A stretch of DNA of 9,087 bases from Cytophagales bacterium (GTDB lineage: Bacteria; Bacteroidota; Bacteroidia; Cytophagales; Cytophagaceae). Positions 5,443 through 9,087 of the stretch are shown piece by piece; position 1 is the first letter of the stretch; every line of letters begins with the position of its first letter. The notes beneath the pieces are model-generated. The model had not been told where the DNA came from. It searched no databases and saw only the letters and a list, made by a program, of their open reading frames with translations. Where the stretch lies: the NCBI GenBank assembly GCA_025360235.1, contig JANYCO010000384.1:1-9087 (forward strand), given 5' to 3'. Made by a program: the position numbers and the translations under genes.

Positions 5443-6636
5443 TTATTCTGGCATATACTCTGCCTTTTTTGTAATATAAGTTTGTAAGTCTTTGTCTCCC
5501 CTTCCGGAAAGATTGATGACTACATTGTCTTCCGGTTTAAATTTCATGTGTTCTAAAACTGCTATTGCATGCGCAGATTCAAGAGCAGGAATAATACCTT
5601 CTGTTCGGCATAATAAAATTGCTGCAAGGAACGCTTCCTTGTCAGTGATGGCATAAAATTTACCTCTTCCGGATTCGAACAAGTTGGCATGAATTGGTCC
5701 GATGCCAGGATAATCAAGTCCGGCAGAAATAGAATACGGTTCGATGATCTGACCATCTTCAGTTTGCATAAGCAACGTTTTACTTCCGTGAATAATTCCT
5801 GGTTTTCCAAGAACTGTTGTAGCTGCAGAATGTCCGGAATTGACGCCTAGTCCCGCCGCTTCCACAGCGATGAGGTTTACTTTTTCATTTTCAAGATAAT
5901 GATAGAAAGCGCCTGCTGCATTACTTCCTCCACCCACACAAGCAATCACATAATCAGGATCTTCTTTGCCTGTTTGTTCTTTCAGTTGTTTTTTTATTTC
6001 TTCACTAATCACTGATTGAAAACGTGCTACCATATCAGGATAAGGATGTGGGCCCACCACAGAACCAATGATATAATGCGTATCCACAGGATTATTGATC
6101 CAGTCGCGTATTGCTTCGTTAGTGGCGTCTTTCAGTGTCCTGCTTCCTGATTTTGCGGGGCGAACTTCAGCACCGAGCATTTTCATGCGCTCTACGTTGG
6201 GTTTTTGTCTTTCTATATCCACCTCACCCATGTAGACAACACATTTATAACCCATAAGCGCACATACGGTAGCAGTAGCTACTCCATGTTGTCCGGCACC
6301 GGTTTCTGCGATGATTCTTGTTTTGCCAAGCCTTTTTGCCAGCAAGATCTGACCAATAGTATTGTTGATTTTATGAGCCCCTGTATGACAAAGGTCTTCG
6401 CGTTTTAGATATATATTTGTCCCGTATTTTTCCGAGAGTCTTTTAGCAAAATAAAGAGGAGTAGGCCTTCCCACATAGTCTTTCAGCAAGGATCGGAATT
6501 CTTTCTGAAACGATTCTTCGTTCATAATTTCCAGATACTTTTCGCAAAGCTCTTCTACATTTGGGTACAACATTTCCGGAATGTATGCACCACCGTAGTT
6601 TCCGTAAAATCCTTTTTTGTCAACTGAATAACTCAT
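5443..6636 (-). CDS. trpB: Tryptophan synthase beta subunit
   Basis: TrpB is the PLP-dependent subunit that condenses indole from TrpA with L-serine to form tryptophan. At 397 residues it is full length. Visible: YGNYGGAYIPE (11-21); K-R-E-D-L-C-H-T-G-A-H-K-I-N-N (78-92), with Lys89 as the PLP Schiff-base lysine (E. coli Lys87); A-E-T-G-A-G-Q-H-G (110-118), with catalytic Glu111 (E. coli Glu109); the phosphate-binding GGGSN (235-239); S-A-G-L-D-Y-P (304-310), with Asp308 at the indole site; and L-S-G-R-G-D-K-D (376-383), with Ser377 near the PLP ring nitrogen. This is the TrpB1 type, which works in complex with TrpA. The ATG at 6636 lies inside the end of trpF, giving a 17-nt overlap that suggests coupled translation. 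An upstream AAGAA is the only purine-rich element. Confidence 0.98.
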   Translation of the reverse strand: MSYSVDKKGFYGNYGGAYIPEMLYPNVEELCEKYLEIMNEESFQKEFRSLLKDYVGRPTPLYFAKRLSEKYGTNIYLKREDLCHTGAHKINNTIGQILLAKRLGKTRIIAETGAGQHGVATATVCALMGYKCVVYMGEVDIERQKPNVERMKMLGAEVRPAKSGSRTLKDATNEAIRDWINNPVDTHYIIGSVVGPHPYPDMVARFQSVISEEIKKQLKEQTGKEDPDYVIACVGGGSNAAGAFYHYLENEKVNLIAVEAAGLGVNSGHSAATTVLGKPGIIHGSKTLLMQTEDGQIIEPYSISAGLDYPGIGPIHANLFESGRGKFYAITDKEAFLAAILLCRTEGIIPALESAHAIAVLEHMKFKPEDNVVINLSGRGDKDLQTYITKKAEYMPE

Positions 6637-7261
6637 TTCTTATACGCTCAATAAATAACTTAACTTTTTTCAGATCTTTTTTCCCTGCTTCCACTTCAAA
6701 TTTACTATTTATATCCAAAGCATGGATATTCAGATGGTTTAATTTTTTTATTTCTTCTATACTATCTAGATCAAGTCCTCCACTTAAGAATAAAGGAATT
6801 TCATTATCATATCCTTTAAGGATGCTCCAATCGTATTTTTTTCCTGTACCCCCGAAGTCTTCACTTTTTGTATCGAAAAGAAAATAATCAACATATTTTT
6901 TATAAGGTTCTGTTATTTTAAAATCAAAATTCGTATCTACTTGAAATGCTTTGATAATTTTATATCCTTTAAAACGAAGCTCCTTGCATTGTTCCACACT
7001 TTCATCCCCATGAAGTTGCAATAGATCCAAGCCAAATTTTTCAACTTTGTCTTCAATAAATGGGGTGGGTTGATTTACAAACACTCCAACTTTTTCAATC
7101 GATTTATTAAGTAATACGGTAGTCAATGTATTCAATTCTTTGTCAACAAATCGTTTAGATTTCTCGTAAAAAATAAAACCAAGGTAGTCAGGGTTACAAG
7201 AGGCAATGGCAAGAATATTTTCCTGATATTTCATCCCACAAACTTTTATCTTGACTGACAT
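6620..7261 (-). CDS. trpF: Phosphoribosylanthranilate isomerase
   Basis: TrpF converts N-(5-phosphoribosyl)anthranilate to CdRP by an Amadori rearrangement, the step before TrpC. The 213-residue TIM barrel has the expected markers: K-V-C-G-M (6-10), with Cys8 as the general base; Y-L-G-F-I-F-Y-x-K-S-K-R (26-37); V-G-V-F-V-N (58-63); L-Q-L-H-G-D-E (81-87); L-F-D-T-K (128-132), with Asp130 as the general acid; F-G-G-T-G-K (136-141); F-L-S-G-G-L (158-163); and A-L-D-I-N-S-K-F-E (181-189). It is a monofunctional enzyme, not fused to TrpC as in E. coli. It starts 11 bases after trpC and overlaps trpB by 17 nt, so it is clearly part of the operon. Confidence 0.96.
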   Translation of the reverse strand: MSVKIKVCGMKYQENILAIASCNPDYLGFIFYEKSKRFVDKELNTLTTVLLNKSIEKVGVFVNQPTPFIEDKVEKFGLDLLQLHGDESVEQCKELRFKGYKIIKAFQVDTNFDFKITEPYKKYVDYFLFDTKSEDFGGTGKKYDWSILKGYDNEIPLFLSGGLDLDSIEEIKKLNHLNIHALDINSKFEVEAGKKDLKKVKLFIERIRNELFS

Positions 7262-7272
7262 TATTCTAAACG

Positions 7273-8076
7273 TTAAACCTTCAACTTTAAACTTTCTACC
7301 CTCCCCACAAACTCTTTCATTGCCCCGCCAGGATTTTCCGTCTTCATAAAATTCTCGCCAATGAGAAAACCTTTGTATCCGTATTTTTTTAAGTCCACAA
7401 TAGTTTCCGGAGAGTCAATACCGCTTTCAGAAATTTTTAAATAACGGTTTGGGATTTTTGTTGCCAATTCTCGGGACAAGTCCACGCTTACACTGAAATC
7501 CTTTAAATTTCTGTTGTTAACTCCTACACAATCTATAGAATCAAAACAATTGGGAATTAGTTCCGCTTCGTTGTGCACTTCCAGTAAAACCTCCATTCCA
7601 AGCGATTTGGAGAAGTTCGCAAGAAGTTCTATTTCTTTAGGAGTCAAACAGGCTGCGATCAATAAAATAATATTAGCACCAATTGAACGGGCTTCCACTA
7701 TTTGAAATTCATCTACAATAAAATCTTTACGAAGGATTGGAATGGACAACACTTTTCGTGCACGCAATAAATCTTCATCTGAACCACCAAAAGAAGGAGT
7801 GTCGGTGAGTACTGATACCGCAGAAGCTCCCGCTGATTGGTAGCCCTGTACCACTTCTTCTACCGTAAATTTATCGTTGATAATTCCTTTGGAAGGAGAT
7901 TTTCTTTTGTGTTCGGCAATGATACCTGATTTGGATTCGTCCAAAAGAAATTTTCTCAGAGAAATGTTCGGTGAAGAAAAAAGTGGAGAAGCTTCCAGTT
8001 CTTTAATGGACCTTACCTTTTTTCGTTCGGCAACTTCTACTTTTTTATATGCAATTATTTTATCGAGGATGTTCAT
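7273..8076 (-). CDS. trpC: Indole-3-glycerol-phosphate synthase
   Basis: TrpC cyclises and decarboxylates CdRP to indole-3-glycerol phosphate. The 267-residue TIM barrel has an N-terminal helical cap and conserved catalytic positions: I-I-A-E-H-K-R-K-S-P-S-K-G (52-64), with Glu55 and Lys57; V-L-T-D-T-P-S-F-G-G (89-98); L-R-K-D-F (115-119), with Lys117; L-L-E-V-H (164-168), with Glu166; V-N-N-R-N-L (186-191), with Asn187; and S-E-S-G-I (216-220), with Glu217. The usual E-I-K is E-H-K here, a mild variant. It is the first trp gene visible; trpE, trpG and trpD, often upstream in this phylum, are absent, and a REP/RAYT unit sits there instead. Its final codons (S-L-K-L-K-V) fall in a TTAAAGTTGAAGG-type stretch resembling the trpB-trpA spacer repeat. 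Confidence 0.96.
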   Translation of the reverse strand: MNILDKIIAYKKVEVAERKKVRSIKELEASPLFSSPNISLRKFLLDESKSGIIAEHKRKSPSKGIINDKFTVEEVVQGYQSAGASAVSVLTDTPSFGGSDEDLLRARKVLSIPILRKDFIVDEFQIVEARSIGANIILLIAACLTPKEIELLANFSKSLGMEVLLEVHNEAELIPNCFDSIDCVGVNNRNLKDFSVSVDLSRELATKIPNRYLKISESGIDSPETIVDLKKYGYKGFLIGENFMKTENPGGAMKEFVGRVESLKLKV

Positions 8077-8113
8077 AATTCATTTTGAACAATATAACTG
8101 TTGTTTAAGGATA

Positions 8114-8121
8114 CAAATTTA
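8114..8121 (-). promoter_or_regulatory. Candidate -7 box (TAnnTTTG) for the trpCFBA transcript
   Basis: On the minus strand the bases read TAAATTTG, an exact match to the Bacteroidota -7 consensus TAnnTTTG, 37 bases before the trpC ATG. This gives a leader of roughly 30 nt. No TTTG-like -33 element is found at the expected distance; that position (about 8140-8147) falls inside the left arm of the palindrome starting at 8136. Confidence 0.5.
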
Positions 8122-8135
8122 GCAAATTCTGGTAA

Positions 8136-8212
8136 ACTGTGGTATAACATTTATTTGTGCTTTCAAATTTCACCAAAATGCCAGCAGCACAACATAAATG
8201 TTATGCCACAGT
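8136..8212. repeat. REP-like palindrome, copy 1 (trpC side)
   Basis: The left arm 8136-8161 pairs with the right arm 8186-8212 as a long stem of about 26 bp, with one wobble and one bulged base. The loop is about 24 nt and contains CACCA. The right arm (plus the AGC before it) is identical over 30 bases to that of the second copy at 8993-9072, in the same orientation. It begins 3 bases beyond the stop codon of the transposase gene, so it could also shape the 3' end of that message. Confidence 0.85.
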
Positions 8213-8215
8213 ATA

Positions 8216-8869
8216 TTACCCTGCCAAATAAGTCCACGGCCATTTTGTCCAATCATCAACAAGCCCAGCCTTAACAGGATTTTGAATGATATAATTTATG
8301 ACATTATCCATTTCTTTATCATTTCGGATATAATGATCGAAACTTTCCTTTTGCCAGAAATTACCTGTTCTTCCTAATATTGAATTAGCTTCTCTGGCGG
8401 TTGCGCCTTTAATTAGTCTCATCGTTTGGGATACCGGATAATCCTTGTCTTTTCCTTTCAAATTAGTTTTAGGATTGTCTAATTGATAATGTTCGAACAA
8501 AATATGTCCATGATTTGGCATTACAGAAGAACAAATCAAATTGTATCTTTCTTCATGAAAACCAACAATTTTGTCATGAACAAGCTGACCTATCTCAGGA
8601 ATTGCAAGGTATTTTTCACTATCACTTTCAACATGTAAGTAATTATCCATTTTTTTGAAATGTAATTTTTGTTCCAGGTTAATCATTTCCTGTTTTTGAA
8701 AGTGAGGAACAGGCATATTTTCTATGTAGTCTATTTTAGACTTTAATTCCTCTTTCCATTTCCAGTGAACTATTCCAGGGATACTGTTGTGAAGTCTGAA
8801 CGTTATAAACAGAGGTGTTTCTACAGGATGAATATGAGGTAAATCTCTTCTGAATGCTATGTTGTCCAT
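8216..8869 (-). CDS. REP-associated tyrosine transposase (RAYT, HUH/Y1 family)
   Basis: This 217-residue single-strand DNA transposase is related to IS200/IS605 TnpA. Visible: an N-terminal R-R-D-L-P-H-I-H-P-V-E-T-P-L-F-I-T-F-R-L block (7-26); the metal-binding HUH motif in M-P-N-H-G-H-I-L (117-124), with His120 and His122; R-L-I-K-G-A-T-A-R (151-159); F-W-Q-K-E-S-F-D-H-Y-I-R (171-182); and Y-I-I-Q-N-P-V-K-A-G-L-V (193-204). Tyr193, in the conserved Y-I-x-x-N-P block, is my best candidate for the catalytic tyrosine, with Tyr180 as an alternative. The gene ends in the usual W-P-W-T-Y. It is full length with no disruption, so it may be active. Its two flanking palindromes are the expected substrates. 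In E. coli such enzymes cut REP sequences beside the hairpin; the cleavage site here is not known. Confidence 0.9.
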   Translation of the reverse strand: MDNIAFRRDLPHIHPVETPLFITFRLHNSIPGIVHWKWKEELKSKIDYIENMPVPHFQKQEMINLEQKLHFKKMDNYLHVESDSEKYLAIPEIGQLVHDKIVGFHEERYNLICSSVMPNHGHILFEHYQLDNPKTNLKGKDKDYPVSQTMRLIKGATAREANSILGRTGNFWQKESFDHYIRNDKEMDNVINYIIQNPVKAGLVDDWTKWPWTYLAG

Positions 8870-8899
8870 GATAAAAAATAGAGTTGAAAATTAAAAAAT

Positions 8900-8924
8900 G
8901 TATAATTGCGAATTGCAATTATAC
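8900..8924. promoter_or_regulatory. 10-bp perfect inverted repeat upstream of the RAYT gene
   Basis: GTATAATTGC (8900-8909) and GCAATTATAC (8915-8924) are exact reverse complements around a GAATT loop, 31 bases upstream of the transposase ATG. The position fits an operator or autoregulatory site over the promoter; the repeat itself contains TATAAT-like sequence on the transposase strand. No clear TAnnTTTG box is present. The rest of 8870-8992 is AT-rich and without an ORF. Confidence 0.45.
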
Positions 8925-8992
8925 TAATAATCAAAATGTTTTCAAAAAATAGATTAAATTTTTAAAGTAACCAAACCTTGCAAATCTAATCG

Positions 8993-9072
8993 CACTGTGG
9001 CATAACATTTATGTTGTGCTTTTGAATTACACCACACTGTTAGCAGCACAACATAAATGTTATGCCACAGTG
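8993..9072. repeat. REP-like palindrome, copy 2 (distal side), perfect 28-bp stem
   Basis: Arms 8993-9020 and 9045-9072 are perfect reverse complements over 28 bases, with a 24-nt loop (9021-9044) containing CACCA like copy 1. It has the same orientation as copy 1. Within the loop, CCACACTGT (9032-9040) is also the exact complement of ACAGTGTGG (9067-9075) at the base of the right arm, allowing an alternative fold. A run of six G follows at 9074-9079. Confidence 0.9.
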
Positions 9073-9087
9073 TGGGGGGATACTTTT

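Larger units (their letters stand above)
8136..9072 (-). mobile_element. REP/RAYT unit: transposase gene bracketed by two same-orientation palindromes
   Basis: The unit comprises palindrome copy 1, the complete RAYT gene, a 123-base upstream region with a smaller inverted repeat, and palindrome copy 2, about 0.94 kb in all. REP-associated tyrosine transposases are known to recognise and process neighbouring REP hairpins as single strands without target duplication. Consistent with that, I see no target-site duplication. Whether the whole unit moves, or only the palindromes spread, cannot be told from one locus. Confidence 0.65.

Noticed and set aside
6205..6887. Plus-strand ORFs opposite trpB and trpF
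   Set aside because: Low-complexity Ser/Phe-rich translations antisense to full-length Trp enzymes; no support as genes.
8077..8135. trp attenuator or T-box leader ahead of trpC
   Set aside because: The leader is only about 30 nt from the likely start, with no Trp-rich peptide, no T-box motif and no terminator/antiterminator pair; the only hairpin is the REP palindrome, upstream of the -7 box.
8736..8918. 60-codon ORF overlapping the start of the RAYT gene
   Set aside because: Overlaps the well-supported transposase in another frame and shows no family features.
8136..9072. CRISPR-like array from the repeated palindromes
   Set aside because: There are only two copies about 0.8 kb apart with a transposase gene between them; no regular spacers and no cas genes.

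Overview
The window looks like a chromosomal segment from a member of the Bacteroidota. The grounds are a type IX secretion (T9SS) C-terminal sorting domain at the left edge, AT-rich upstream regions without clear Shine-Dalgarno sequences, a TAnnTTTG-type -7 box upstream of trpC, and the family flavour of the enzymes. The sequence does not fix genus or species.

Layout. (1) 1-851 (+) is the 3' end of a large surface/secreted T9SS protein. Its reading frame is broken near 270-285 by an apparent one-base loss. A strong intrinsic terminator follows at 863-898. (2) 1134-2800 (+) is a two-gene MurNAc salvage unit: a BadF/BadG-type amino-sugar kinase (probably MurK) overlapping MurQ etherase by ATGA. 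A perfect 9-bp inverted repeat sits upstream as a possible operator. (3) 2806-4043 (+) holds three tightly packed genes (gaps of 5, 5 and 3 nt): a 67-aa protein, a minimal nucleotidyltransferase resembling NTase toxin families, and a conserved-looking aromatic/acidic 188-aa protein of unknown role. The first two form a candidate toxin-antitoxin-like pair. (4) 4286-4549 (+) is a lone 87-aa protein with a possible Sm-like strand pattern. (5) 4559-8076 (-) is the distal half of a tryptophan operon, trpC-trpF-trpB-trpA. These enzymes convert phosphoribosyl anthranilate to tryptophan (TrpF, TrpC, then the TrpA/TrpB synthase). trpE, trpG and trpD are not present. trpF and trpB overlap by 17 nt, and trpB and trpA are separated by a repeat-rich hairpin spacer. 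(6) 8136-9072 is a self-contained REP/RAYT unit. A REP-associated HUH tyrosine transposase gene (8216-8869, -) is flanked by two long palindromes in the same orientation with near-identical arms. It sits immediately upstream of trpC.

The most interesting items are the REP/RAYT unit next to the trpC promoter region, the small-protein/NTase pair joined to the MurNAc locus, and the folded repeat spacer inside the trp operon. All functional calls rest on motif recognition; no database search was run.
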